Shown: piece by piece, positions 35,564-48,670 of the stretch
Layout: every line of letters starts with the position of its first letter
Position numbering within the stretch: position 1 is the stretch's first letter
Origin: Epiperipatus broadwayi
Taxonomy: Eukaryota > Onychophora > Udeonychophora > Euonychophora > Peripatidae
Assembly: GCA_028023455.1 (NCBI GenBank)
Contig: JAQFVV010000001.1
Span: 25,783,401-25,847,400 of the forward strand
Length of the DNA: 64,000 nucleotides
Reading direction: 5' to 3'
Notes under the pieces: model-generated
Seen by the model: only the letters and a program-made list of their open reading frames with translations
Databases searched by the model: none
What the model was told of the DNA's origin: nothing
Position numbers and translations under genes: made by a program

Positions 35564-37927
35564 ACAACGTTGTTGTTTTTTTTTTAAAGTAATTTGCACA
35601 AAAAATAAAATTGTCAGTATACTATTTTATTGTTCTAAAATTTAAAAAAAAATACCAAATATGTATATAACAGCATATAGATGTTCTAATAATAAAACAT
35701 TGATTTTCTAAAAATGAAATTTAATGCTTGAAATTTTTTAAAATCTATTTATTTTATACGTGCATTATTAAAATAAAATTTTAATTACATATTATTCCAA
35801 ATTTTTTTTTATTATATTCATGAACAATAGGTGTATTTTAAATTTGTTAAATGTATTTATCATTATCACACTAATAATTGAATGTTAAAATTATCTTCTA
35901 TACAATAAATTTATCATTAATGTTTATAATAACATTGAAGACTTTTCACTTTTGCATTACAACATAAGCAAAAAGTAGTCTTAATATTTTCTCCAATATT
36001 AGATATGCAAATATTATAAACATGAAAGTACACTACAGAAAGAACAGTTTTACATATTTTTTTAAAAATAATTTTACTAATATTTTTAAAACTTAGATAT
36101 TATTCAAATAAAATTAAACTGACATAGAATATCCTAAATTATACTCAAGTAACTGAGTTTTTTAATAGTAAAACTTAAATTCATTTATTTTTGTACATCA
36201 GAAGCATTTTCAATCAAGCAACAGAAATTTTAATTAATATGTGTTATTAAAAATTTTCAATGTTAGAACTATTCATAGTCAGATATAAAATTACTTATAT
36301 AATTGGGATTGCAATTATCACTAGTTACATATTTGATGTTTAAACATTTACTTGAAAAATTGTATATTAATAAAATAGCTTTGCTTTATAAATTTAAATA
36401 TTAGTCGATTTAAATTAATTTGCTTTAATAATTTCTGCTGGTTTAATATTTACTCTTCTATCTGTTGTGAATTAAAAAATATTTCCATATAGAATATTGG
36501 ATGTACAGTAATAAGTAGTTGTTTACTTACAGTACAAAACTGACTAAATTACAATGGATAGAGGCTAGTTCAGTTGTTTATTTATTCAACTTGGTTATTT
36601 AAAAATTTAATTATCTTTTTTTAATCATTTACTTTTTATCAATTACTCTATTACCATCTGTATGAACATTCATTTTCACAATGTATGTTTTATATATTGC
36701 CCAATAAATTATTTTCTAAATGAAGTAAGTACCATAAAAATCCTTAGCAGCACATAGCTCTTTGTAGAAAATTACACCAGATAAAACATGGTTATGGAAG
36801 TAAATAATATAAAGTAAAACTGTATTTATTATTAATTTTCAAAAAGCATATAATTTATGAAACGTTTAGTTTTTGATATGTATTTTAAAAATTATCCATC
36901 TAATTAATGAGTTTGTATATATATATATATTACATTTTTAATTAGATTTATGCTATTTTTATTATATTTAGGTGCATATGTTATTGTATATATGATTTAT
37001 TTGATGAATAGTGTATTTATAACTGCTAGTTATGTTTATAAATATCAATATAGACAATGTGCTATATTTATATTTAACAATATTTATAAATAAGTTTGTT
37101 GCATTTGTTTTTATTTTTATATTTATTATTATTTTGTACTTGTAATAAATTTATATTTGTTTTTAAATCATTGCAATTCATTTCCTTGGGCATAACTTGC
37201 CCAGTACAATACTCTTCTAAAATTTATCCTAGCTTAAAATTGCAGATGATTTATTTTATAATAAATATTCTTATGTCAGCCTAGTATACTATTTGTTGGA
37301 TTTCACAGCATGCTCTTAATATCTTAATTAGCACATTCAGTGCATTTCTGAAATAAAATTTATCTCAGCACATATCTTAGTAGCAAAATTTATAGTAACC
37401 ATCAATCTGTAAATGTATAGAAACATTAACAATATTGAAAATATCAAGCAATATATGAGTCTCTTTCTCTACTCTGAAAAGAAATGTGGCAAACATGGCT
37501 TTAGTACTTAAAATAAATTTACAATAAAAATATCAATTAAGTCTATATAACTTTTGAACTTGTCTTTTTTTTTTTTTTTTTAGAAATTCCTGATCATACT
37601 ACTTTTTTTTTTGGTACATTCAATCTTTTACAAAATTTACACAAATTCAAATACATCCTCATTTCAGCACAAATTATATTTGAAACTTTTCAAGCATCTT
37701 CTTTTAATTTTGCTTCATTGGTCAGAGCTTATTGCCATATATATATATATATATAATCTTTTCTATGTACTTTGGATTAGGTGATGTTGTCTCTTATTAA
37801 TTTGAAACAAATTTTATTATTCACTTTAATCATTTTCAATACTAATTTTGGATTTATTTTCTGGCAACCTCAACCAAGTACAGATAATTTTTTTTTTTAA
37901 AAAAAGAGAAAGAATAGGGAAGTTCAG

Positions 37928-38024
37928 TGTTGGTTGCCTAGTGGTTAGCATAGCTGCCTTTCAAAGCAGCTGGTACAGGTTCGTTTCCAGGTCAACGCAT
38001 TTGACATATGAGGAGAAAAAAAAG
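37928..38024 (+). mobile_element. tRNA-derived SINE, second family
   Basis: Box A TTGCCTAGTGGTTAGCA (37,934-37,950), an anticodon-like hairpin AGCTGC-CTTTCAAA-GCAGCT with an 8-base loop, and box B GGTTCGTTTCC (37,978-37,988) come in the order and spacing of a tRNA. A short unique stretch and an A-rich tail (38,013-38,024) follow. The loop length and box B change make it non-functional as a tRNA. No clean target duplication was seen. Its sequence differs from the retroposon at 35.5 kb. Confidence 0.7.
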
Positions 38025-38802
38025 GAAGAACTGGGAATCTACTATTTTTATTGAAGCTTTCATTGCACAATTTTGCTGCTTAAAATTGATTGGATAAAAA
38101 TTAATTTAAAAAATTACAGTCTATTAAATGTATAATAAAACTGAAAAGTAAATAGGTTGTAACAAATTAGAAGAAAAACAAATTTTGACACTTGTAAAGA
38201 CAATAAAAACTCATTTCATTTAACAAAAAGAATTCTTGATAAATTGTAATTATTAAAAATTTGATAGATAAACAAATAATTATTTAACACCATTATTACT
38301 ACAGTTATATTATTTTTAACAGTAACATATAAATAATCAAACTTTTGTTATAATGATAGCAAGCAAACCAAATTACAACTATCATGGATCAATGCAGTCA
38401 TTACTAAAAAAAATATTCCTCATATACATACGTTTTTAAAAGCAACATGAGGAGAACTATAAAGTGATCTTACATTGTTTGAACCGAATATGTCTATAAT
38501 CAGTCATTTTTTCTCTTAATATATATATATAACTTTACTATATTTATTGTAATTTATTTTTCTAAATTAACTTTAATTCTAAGAAATGTAATTTTAATCA
38601 TAATTTATAACTATTATAAAGTTGTCCTTTTAAAGTATTAGTTGACAAAAACTACAACGATAGTTGAAAGCGCTCCTAAGTGACGTTTATAGATTTTTTT
38701 TTTTTAAGTATTGTTTTTTCTAATGTTTATTTATAAATTTATGTATATTATTTTGAAGAAATACAGACATCGATTTGTAATATTAATATATATATATATT
38801 AG

Positions 38803-38892
38803 ATAATACTCCAACAATCTTTGCCTATTATTTATCTAAAGAAGATAAAATAGAGTGGCGAGAAGAAAGCAATGGAACATTTACATTTGAAG
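38803..38892 (+). CDS. GABA-B-type receptor exon (end of ligand-binding domain)
   Basis: A 90-base exon, phase 1 at both ends, after an acceptor that follows an AT repeat (atatattag) and before gaag|gtaata. With the A carried over from the previous exon it reads NNTPTIFAYYLSKEDKIEW, then REESNGTFTFE. This fits the membrane-proximal 'IGYYDSTKDDLSW' strand of GABA-B subunits, ending in the aromatic before the PP motif. One sequon (NGT) is present. It has no ATG and could only be found by continuity with its neighbours. Confidence 0.88.
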
Positions 38893-41009
38893 GTAATACA
38901 AATATTATTATTAGCAATAAGTAGATGCAGTATACTAATATTTAAAAAAATTATAAAATTTTTACACACACATACAATCGAGTGTTTGTTCATATGTTTC
39001 AGAAAGTATAGTGAAATGAAAGTTTTAAGTATACTTAATATATATATATATGTGTGTGTGTGTTTGTGTGAATTTTTTTATATGTTTTATTTAAGCTCAC
39101 CTCAAAAATGAATGTTTTTCTGAAATGAATTCATAGAAAGAAAAATGTTTTGATATCTGCTCTGATATATGTTGTAATATGGGAGAATTAAGATGAGACA
39201 TGTGGAGATAAAACAATAAAACTTTAAATATTCTGGTTTATCTTTATTAATATAACTTAAAATGACTCTTGTATAAAGAACTATTTGTATTTAAATAATA
39301 GTTAAAATATATTAATCATTCTTCTGAGTTAAAAACTAAATTCCCCATGATATAACTTGCTAGTATAATATTTTACATGCGTACGATTGGTTTATAGACA
39401 TTCAATAATATGGAGATAATTATAGAAGATACAGCAGCAGCGTATTTCATAAATAAATATTTTGTGATTGGCTATATATATTAAAAGGCTATTATTTTTC
39501 AAAATAATAATGTCTAGAGAAGTGTTTATTATATGGAATGAAGATATACCTAAAAAATGTTTGTATGCCTGGCTGTGATACATCTTTTGAATATGCCGTG
39601 GCTACGATACATCTGCAAAGAGTATTGATTGAACTAAGATAATTGCATAATAAAACCGTACAATTCATGGTAATCATAATACAATCTTTAGGATTTGAAT
39701 AATATAACACTAGTTAATAGACTTCTGGTTGAAAAGAAGTAAATTATCTGCCAGGATTATATGGTAGAACCTTTATTTTTCAAACATTGTGCTCTTGATA
39801 TCACTGCATTTATATTATAGTATTCACTTAATATAAAAAATGTTTTAACTATTTTGTTCAGATCTTATATTACAGTGATTATATAATTCATAAAATAATG
39901 GATTTATTTAGATTATAAAGGTATTATTAAAATCTATAAATTGTATTAAGGAATAAGAATTGAATACCAGAGACTAAATAATAAAAATAAAATTCTGCCA
40001 TAAAAGGAAAATGAAATAGAAATTAATCTAATAGTTTAGTTGACAATAGTTTTGCTTGATATCACAATTAAAGAGAAATGATTCAATTGTAGTGATACAA
40101 AATTTAATTTGCAGTACATTTCTAAGAATGTTTATTCATTATTCTTTAATTAAATAAAGTGTTTTAAATTCATTAAGAGTATAAATGCAGAAAGGTGATA
40201 AAATAATGAGAAATATTCATAATAATGTATAGAGATCAGTTTTACTGTAAAGTTAAAAAAATCAAATTTATTTAATAATAAATTTCTGTAAAATTATACT
40301 AATGAGAAAGTAAATATACATGATTATAAAATGTACAATGTCATAAACAGAAATATATGTGAAATATAAAAAATAATTCAAGTTTACGAAAAATGTACTG
40401 ATTGTCTGATAATTAAAATGCTAAAATTGAATGTCAAATATATAACTCAATATTTTTTTCTTAAATAATTTATTGTTTGTAGTAACTAGCTAAATAGTCG
40501 TAATGGATATTATGCAATTAAAGATAATCAAAATGATTTAATAATAACTAAAATCAAAAAACAAATGCTTATATTAATACAGCTTATATTAATACAGAAA
40601 ACAATAAAAGTAAATGTATATATATGCTTTTCAGTTGAGGTGACTGGAAGAGTTAAAAAAATATAGTTTATTTAGAGTCCAGGAAATTGTTTTAGAATAA
40701 TTAAAATCTATATTTAACTTCCTCTGCATTCAATACTACCAAATATAAGAGAAACAAATTATAAAAATGACAATTCGCTGTTGCAACAGAAATCATATAT
40801 ATATATAACAACTATTCATATAAAGAAATAAGATACATGTAAAGTACTTTTTAATATTACCCATTTTGGAACTATGATGGAAAACATTTTCAATTTGATG
40901 ACCTTCAGCATGATATGCAAAGGATGCCAACAGACATGTTTAGTTTCTTGATTTTTTCATACTCTTCCGCAAATGTGAATAGATATCATTCTTCTTATTT
41001 TCAGTATCA

Positions 41010-41115
41010 TGTTAAAGTTTATTCTTGTTGGTCAAAAGATTTCCTATATTGGTTATACTAAGAAATGCATCACTAAAAGAATTTAAAGATCATAGAATTT
41101 GAGATTTGATCATAT
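41010..41115 (+). pseudogene. GIY-YIG endonuclease relic (third Penelope-type copy)
   Basis: ISYIGYTKKCITKRI followed, after a one-base shift, by KDHRI matches the YIG.T...(I/L)..R...H core of a GIY-YIG domain as found at the C-terminus of Penelope-like elements. The frame breaks after the arginine, and no reverse transcriptase or linker could be read next to it. It is shorter and more decayed than PLE1 and PLE2 and may belong to a different lineage. Confidence 0.4.
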
Positions 41116-42257
41116 TAAAATTTAAAAGAAGCAAAAAAAAAAAAAAAAACAATAAAGAAAGATTAATACAATATTATGCAGAGATAAAATATATATCTCA
41201 GAAAATACTTGTATTCATAAACTTGTTTACTTTTCATATCTATGGAAAAAACTTTCATTATACACCTACTAAAGTTATTATTGACATTAAACATAAAATT
41301 TTATTATGTATGTAAAATATTATTATTGTTGTTGTTATTATTCAAGTTTTTTATTTAGTCAATTTAGTGATGGTTCTAAGCTTGTGATTACTAATCATTT
41401 AAAGGATTTGTAGATGAATAAAATACTCCTACAGTAGAATATATTATACCGGTCGAACCCTTTTACTTGTCAGTTTACTTATACTATGTGCATGCATTGA
41501 TCATGAAATGCATATTATGTGACCAAGCAATAGGTCTATGATAGTTAATTAGGCACTGAGATTCATTAGTTTTATTGCATGCATCCAAAACTAATTTAGT
41601 GTATACATACCTTTGAAAGGTTTATTTTACTTTAACCTTTATGCACCACTCCTCAAAAGGGATTGCTCCCTTTCCAGAAGGACATGCCTACACTACTTAT
41701 TAAAAAATTCATACCTTTCTCTTAGCTATAATGATAAAAAAAGAAGGGATGCCCTAATTAATTCTTCTTGATCCCGATAAAGTTTAATCCTATGCTAACT
41801 CAGTCAATTCTTTTTCTCGGGTAGGTGATTTGGTTGCTTGGTTAATAAAGAAAGTTGATCATTTACATTATTTGTCACAAAGAAAATTATTAAGAACATA
41901 GCACAATGCTATAACTTTAAAAAGGGAATCTCTGTGTTTATTAAGCCCTCTATTACAATGCTCATAAAGTTACAGTAAAAAAAAAATAATGATGAAAAAT
42001 CAAACTTAAAACTTATAAAATATTAAATAAATCAAAGTATGGGATGGAATGGTCTGAGTTTCTGTTTCTCCTATACACCTTAAACTCTCATATATAATAA
42101 GTTGTCATATACACAAGATAAAAATAAATGCTGGCCATGGCATATACATGTTTAAGTAAATAACTTTTTTGATGATGATGATTAAAATATGCTTTGAGTT
42201 GATTTACATAATCTAACCACAAGTTAATAATTTTTGATATTGATAGTTCATAAATAT

Positions 42258-42809
42258 ATCCTGCACATAGCGGATAACATAAAATATAGAACTATTTCTA
42301 ATTATTATAAAATAATCCTGCACATGGCGGATAGAATAAAATTGTCTATGGGATAGACGAAATAGTGGTAACTTACAATTTGGAGAATCCTGCACATAGC
42401 GGATTAAATATATGAAAGAAAGTTATCTAGGAACAAAACACATACATTCAGTGGCTAAGATATTACCTTGGTTAGTAGGCTTTTTTTTTCTATTAAATAA
42501 ACACTCCATATTAAAAAGTTTAGTTAAGATTTTACTTCATTAACGCTTAAATAAATTAATATATATATGTGCTCTGCGCACAGGTAATGAAGCTATTAAT
42601 AAATTGTCAAAATTTTTACTGCCAAGCGCTTTCGGGGCAGTCTACAGTCCCATATTCATGGCGAGTTATTCTGTTAATAACTGTAAAACTATGCAAATTT
42701 TATGCAAATTTATATGCAGCTGTTAATAGCTTCATTACCTGTGCGCAGAGCACATATATATATATTAATTAAAAAGTTTAATAATTCTCATATCCTGCTC
42801 ATAGCAGAT
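42258..42809. repeat. Dispersed 18-bp hairpin repeat ATCCTGCACATAGCGGAT
   Basis: Copies lie at 42,258-42,275, 42,315-42,332 (one change), 42,387-42,404 and 42,792-42,809 (three changes). ATCC-GC pairs with GC-GGAT around acata with one bulge, so each can form a small hairpin. The PLE1-family foldback inserted between copies three and four. A related 18-mer lies at 15,580-15,597 on the other strand. Intervals of 57 and 72 bp are irregular, so it is not a plain satellite. Confidence 0.65.
42523..42767. mobile_element. Solo PLE1-family foldback with 13-bp target duplication
   Basis: A 245-bp insertion is flanked by the perfect 13-bp direct repeat attaaaaagttta (42,510-42,522 and 42,768-42,780). 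It begins gttaagattttacttc and continues almost identically to 5,415-5,600 of PLE1. It ends with an inverted copy of its own subterminal sequence: gtgctctgcgcacaggtaat near 42,569, mirrored by attacctgtgcgcagagcac near 42,733. It carries two octamers ATGCAAAT and no coding sequence. The perfect duplication and clean ends show an independent, fairly recent insertion. Confidence 0.85.
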
Positions 42810-42979
42810 AGGTTATTAACAAAAAACTAAACAGATAAGCTGATGACTATCTATCAATATAACTCTAAGATTAATAAGCCTACTTCCCGTAAATGTAAAT
42901 ATAAGTGGTTTTTGTTAGATTATTAAATATTAAATCTGCACATATAATAATTAAAATAAAACTACTAAATAAAATATAT

Positions 42980-43500
42980 GAGAAAAGATTACATAATTAA
43001 TTGGTTAACTCAACCATAACAAATAAAATAAATAACAAAAAAAAATATCAATGTAAATAATTATACTTCCCAAAGGCTTCATTATTCTCCGGGTTAGAGG
43101 CTTTTGAAGGAGACTATAATCTGCTTAGCAGGTGATTACAGGTCTGATTTCTATGGTGTATCAGCAAGATTGTTCTGAGCAGCTATATTTTATTGGAGCT
43201 GAAAGTTACATTTTCATGGCTACATTGGGTTTGAGCAGTGCAAGTATACTGAATGGGTTTTCTACCCCATGGTTATTTTTGAAAAACAATCAAATTTTGG
43301 TTCCATTTTTTTCAGGTGGTATGACAATGCACATGCTCCTATGTTTTGTTTAATAATTGAACATGCATTTCATGTTGCTTTCTTTTACTTTTTTCTTGTT
43401 TTGGTTTTATTTCCATCCTTGTTATTTCTCTCTTTCCTAATTATTAGATTGTTCTCATGATTGAAGCTTTATCAAATCAAAAGAATTATTATGCGATTTC
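42980..43500. other. Unassigned higher-complexity patch
   Basis: Less AT-rich sequence with an open frame at 43,132-43,353 (73 codons, hydrophobic, with no recognisable motif) and a second overlapping one at 43,269-43,460. The mix of frames and the lack of splice context inside the receptor intron argue for a transposon remnant. I do not recognise it. Confidence 0.25.
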
Positions 43501-45211
43501 TCTAACTCCTTTCAGTTTTCATGTTCTTACACTCTGACTCCCCGACTTAAAGTTTGAAACTTCTCTTCAAAAGCTAGGAAAGATTCACTTTGAATTTAAA
43601 CAACTTGACAGTGAGACAAAAATCTTAAAAAGAATGAGCTTGAATCCACCATTTGGGAAGCGCAGCTATTTTTCTTTCCTCCACTCTCGGTCTCTTTCTC
43701 TGCCTTCTCCTTTCTTTCTGTATATCTTAAAATCTCTTTCTGCTATATATATCTCCATCTGCTATATCTCTCCATCTATTACATTTTCATGTATACTATA
43801 AATCTCCATCTGCGATTTATTTTTCTGATTTGCTATTACTATGGCTTCCTATATTTCTCTCTTGCACTGATTATGTATCTTTTTTTTTCATTATTCAATT
43901 TAATCAACCAAAAAAAAAAAACAATTTGTCTTAACAATACTTTTTTTTTATCCTTTGAATCAATTTAGAATTTCTCAGACCATTAATGCATATTAATTCC
44001 ATTCCCATTTTTTTTTCTAATTACCATCCTGCAGATGTCAAGCCGAATGATCTGCATTTCTACCTTTTTCTCTAAAACATAATGCAATAAAAGAAAATGG
44101 TCATTGATTTGCCTGCCGTAATTAAAACCAAATTCTAACAATATATGAAAATTAAAATGTACATGTTGGAAAACTCAAAATAATTTTTAAGTTTTCAAAA
44201 GAAAAATATATTCAACAAGCAAAAAATAAAACTTCATATTATAAATTAAACACAAATAAATGTTCAACTGTTAGTAAACTATTTTTAAGTTTCCTCGTAT
44301 AAACTTCTACCCCCCTCCATATTTACATGTATCAAAAATAACAATATTTGACAAAAAAATTATACAACCAAAAATATACTTTAATCTGGTGTACGCAAAT
44401 GTACATTTATATAATGCATAGTATCATTATTTACATTTTTAAAAAAAATATGTTTTGTGTATTAAGAGAAAATATATCTGCACAGACCAATCCTTTTATT
44501 ATAAGTTATATACATTTTTGTTTAGGCTGTAACTATGTTTGCAGCCATCTTGTGCCTGTTGTTTAAGACTGCCTGTCACAGTATATTAGAAAAGGTTAGA
44601 AATTACAGCCACTGGAAAATAATTTTTCTTTGTAAATGAAAAGAATTCAATAATATTCATGTGCTGTATCATTTTAGGGTTACATTGTAGATATCTATGT
44701 TTGAGTCTAATCTTGGAGAATGGTTTAATAATTAAACCATTAAATAAAATTTGTTTTTATTATAAAAAACGAACTTTAGTATCCTTTCTACTCTTATTGT
44801 TAATGTGTTCAGAGGTGTTTTTTCATGATCCTGAGTGTGAATGCACTAAACTGACAAATTATCAGAATGTTAATGGGGAAAAAATAGGATGATATTACTT
44901 GAGATTATTATATCATCATTGGTAATGTCAAAGATATGTTAATTAGTTTCTGATTATATAGCTTGCAGTTATTATAAAAATATTTTACATGATCTTAACA
45001 AAAAGAAAATAGATGGCTTGATCATTATTTAAAATGTTAATTATGAAAATCTTTCAATATGAATTGACATAATTGAATGACCAAAATATCTTGATTATCA
45101 AAGAATAACTATTTGTTAATAAATATTGATCCAACATGGTTCTAATTTAGTTTAATGAACAAATGTCATACAATGTGTGGCAACCATGATAATCTTTCAA
45201 ATTCCCATTAC

Positions 45212-45212
45212 A

Positions 45213-45253
<41 letters not shown>
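45212..45253. repeat. (AT)n(GT)n compound microsatellite
   Basis: AT run to 45,230 then GT run to 45,253. Confidence 0.95.
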
Positions 45254-46160
45254 GGTGTATAACAAAAAGTGATAACTAATTTTAATGCATATATTTATGT
45301 ATGTTTTGGCATATGTCTTGGATATATGGGTGTATGCATATGTATACCCAAATGCACACATAGTGCTTTAAAATAAAAATTTCTGAGCAGTGGCTATATT
45401 AATTACAATGTTTCCTACAATCAAAGTGTGACTACAAAGAAGATGTAAAATGAATTCATTTCCATCAGTATTTTGGTTTATTGTGGGTATGATAGATTAA
45501 AATAAAGATAATCAGGAAATGAAATATTTAGTACACAACTATATTTTCTTAGACTCATTCAAATTGGCTTTAAGTTATATTCCCAAGGTAAAGAACCTTA
45601 TAAACAAATGACCACATAACTAAATTGTAATTTTGAACTTTTATAGTGCTAAATGCATAACATTTTGAAGATATAAAATTTGAACATTAGTCATATTAAA
45701 TGCAGCACTTTTTAGACTTTTATAATGAAGATGTTGCAATAATGTAGCCAGAATTTTGATGAAAATTTCTAAAATATTACATATTTTTCACTAAATAAAT
45801 TGAATGTTGCATAGTCACAATGTGGTTTTTGTTTACAAGCTTATTAAATGAATATTCATTTGTCCCACATTATGAGCCCAATTTAAGACCAGCTTGAATG
45901 GGGATAAGTTAATACCTTCATGGATTGAATATTCACTTTCCTGATTATTATTTTATAAATGACAGTCTTATAATAACATGGACCAATGAAGGAAGCTGGC
46001 TCATTTCTACATGTTTTGTAGTTGGATTTTGATACTAGGAGATATTGCAGATAATATAAATAACATTTTAAAATTCAACTCTCCAATTTATTACATATTA
46101 TTTAACATTGTAAAATGTTGAATATATATACATCTAAATATTAATATTATGTAACACATC

Positions 46161-46468
46161 AAGATTAATACTCAAACTATTGGTTTATTAAGTGAATCAA
46201 ATATTCTCAATTCAAAGCACAAGATAACACCTTTTCAGAGAAAAGAATGTCTACTCTCTTTACCTATTTTCTTTTTAAAAGTAATACGGTTAATTAAAAA
46301 AAAATATTAATGCTTTCTTTCCAGAGTGTTTAAGATAAGCCTCTATAAAAGAAAATGAGGTAAAGAGAGAATGTGGTCTGTTCTTTCCTCTAAAAAAAAA
46401 TATATCTTGTGCTTTGGATTGAAAATATTGCACTTAATCAGTAAACCAGTAGTTTGACTATTAATCTT
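46161..46468. mobile_element. MITE-like inverted repeat, ~115-bp arms
   Basis: The left arm 46,161-46,275 (aagattaatactcaaactat ... ctctttacctattttctttt) is the diverged reverse complement of 46,347-46,468 (aaaagaaaatgaggtaaaga ... agtttgactattaatctt). The spacer is ~70 bp. There is no ORF and the target duplication is not clear. It would fold into a long hairpin. Confidence 0.75.
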
Positions 46469-47350
46469 CATATATATATATATATGCCCTGGACACATAT
46501 TTGTAATATATCATTATAGTTTTGATATCACATGATATGTAGCACAAAAATAGAAATACATACATTTATTTTGTACATATATATATAGTATATATAATAA
46601 ACTATTTCCTAGTGTTGCACTAGTAAAAGATAATCCTATATAAAATATCAAATAAAATATTAGCAAAATCAAATTAATAAATTTTTTATAATCGTTTCAT
46701 TTATTTGACAAGTGAAAAATTTCTAAAGTGAATAACTAAAATAAACAAATATAAATATATACACATAGAACTATCCCACAATTTAAACAACATCTCAATT
46801 TTAATAACTTGTATCATTGAACAATATTTTATGAACAGTACCACGTTCATTAATATATAAAGCTAGGCAAAGATATCCATTCATAAACTTTTGTGAATTT
46901 TATTTTCTACATTGACTTTAAACTGTCGCATAAAAAGTATAAACTATTAGTGAAATAGTTTTACTATCTATCAACTCTTTAAAATTATTTAATAATTTAG
47001 ATATTTTCTCCAAGCAATCTTTTTTCTCTCAATGAGTAACTATTTTAATCAAACAATCTACAAATCTACGATTTGAAAGGCAAAAAAAATAAATTTTGTG
47101 ATATAACATTACTATCAAATCTTTTCGTCAAATTATTAAAACAGTAATATTTTTTAAAAAATCTAAAAAAAAAAATCTAAATTATTTTAATCATTACAAA
47201 ACATTTTTTTTTTAAATCAACAGCCTACTTTTAAATTATTTAATCTTTTCTTTCTAAAACAGGATATTATTACAGCGACCTTTTTATGAGCAAATGCTAA
47301 TAATATTTCTTTTTTTCCCTTTAATATAATGATTAGAATATTTACATAAA

Positions 47351-47516
47351 TGTTCTGGGTATTTATGTAGAAAAGGTAGTCTATATATTTTAAATTTAGC
47401 TGTTATTCATGGTTAGCATGCTTTTGATATATAACAATATCATAATCATGCGAAGTATGAATAAAAACTAAATTTAAAATATATTGACTACGTTTTCTGT
47501 ATAAATGTCCAGAACA
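47351..47516. mobile_element. MITE-like hairpin, 60-bp arms
   Basis: TGTTCTGG...ttattcat (47,351-47,410) mirrors atgaataa...CCAGAACA (47,457-47,516) with about ten mismatches. The 46-bp loop itself contains catgc/gcatg pairs. There is no ORF and no clear target duplication. Confidence 0.8.
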
Positions 47517-48670
47517 CGTTATTACAGCAATTATCCAGAAAAGAGAAAAAAGTCTTTGGTATTGAGTTACGTAAAGTGATTATAATATAAAGCAGCAACA
47601 TCTCTAACTTTTAATACTAAAATCCAAATATCCCTTTCCCTCCAAAATAAATTTAATGACATAATTAAAGCAATTCTGTCCAATCAAAATTCATTCATTA
47701 TTATCAAGAAAGAACTAGTCATTTACATATCTCATAAATAATCTTAAAAAACGCAATATTATAACTAACTACATATTCTTTAGAAAATTAATGTTAAAAA
47801 GAAATTGTATAATCAATTATCTAACACTTTACCTAATGCCCAGCATTATTAAGTGCATTTGTAATGGGTCAAAGTCGGAAGCAAAAAAATTTGTCAGAAT
47901 TATTCCAATTCTGAAACTTTCGACACCTAAATTTCTTATGACTTCATTTCCAGTATTGCTAACACACTTTTTATGACTCCTTGAGCAATAAATTGGAATC
48001 ATTTGATTATTTTATTTACTTAAAAATACACCGAGTCTTCTATCAATAAAACGAAATCATAACGTCCAATTTAGCTGTAGGAAAATCCTCCCCCATCGTA
48101 TTTAAACAAAACTATGTTATGTCAATATTCTTTAATTTATCAATAGATGATTTTCTCAATATGAAATTGATCAATTGCCCCCTTTTCATTAATACCAAAG
48201 CTACTAATCCTATTAAAAAGCTAAATGAAAAAGAAAACACAAAATAATTACATAAATAATATATATTTTTTATAACTTAATAATAAATGTAGAAATTCTA
48301 TCACATCTTCTTTTAAATAAATTCAAAAATATACAAAACTAAAATTATGGTCTCTCTATCCTTAACTCATTGTCTGATACATAATACTATTTTATTAAAT
48401 AATGATCATTGGCATTAGAAAAACATAATTAACTGACAAAAACATTTAACTGCCCCTTTTATAAATTTATATGTTTTTCCAAGCTTCAAAAACCGGCCTT
48501 CTCATCTACTCTGCTGGTACTCAGGCTATTTTATAAACATTTTTTAATTTCAGAACTTCAACTTACTACGAAGTTTTATTTATATATCTTACAGGTTTGA
48601 TAATAATTACTGAAAAATGCATTTTTCTAATAATTATTTGTACAGTACAGGTTAATAAAATTATATATAT

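Larger units (their letters stand above)
30736..38802 (+). other. Receptor intron, 8.1 kb
   Basis: GT...AG intron. It contains a TA-flanked MITE (33.9 kb), a 53-bp tandem duplication (34.3 kb) and two tRNA-derived retroposons (35.5 and 37.9 kb). The rest is AT-rich DNA with nothing recognised. Confidence 0.85.

Noticed and set aside
43132-43353. Hydrophobic 73-codon ORF as a membrane protein gene
   Set aside because: No splice context, no motif, and two overlapping frames are similarly open. It lies inside the receptor intron.
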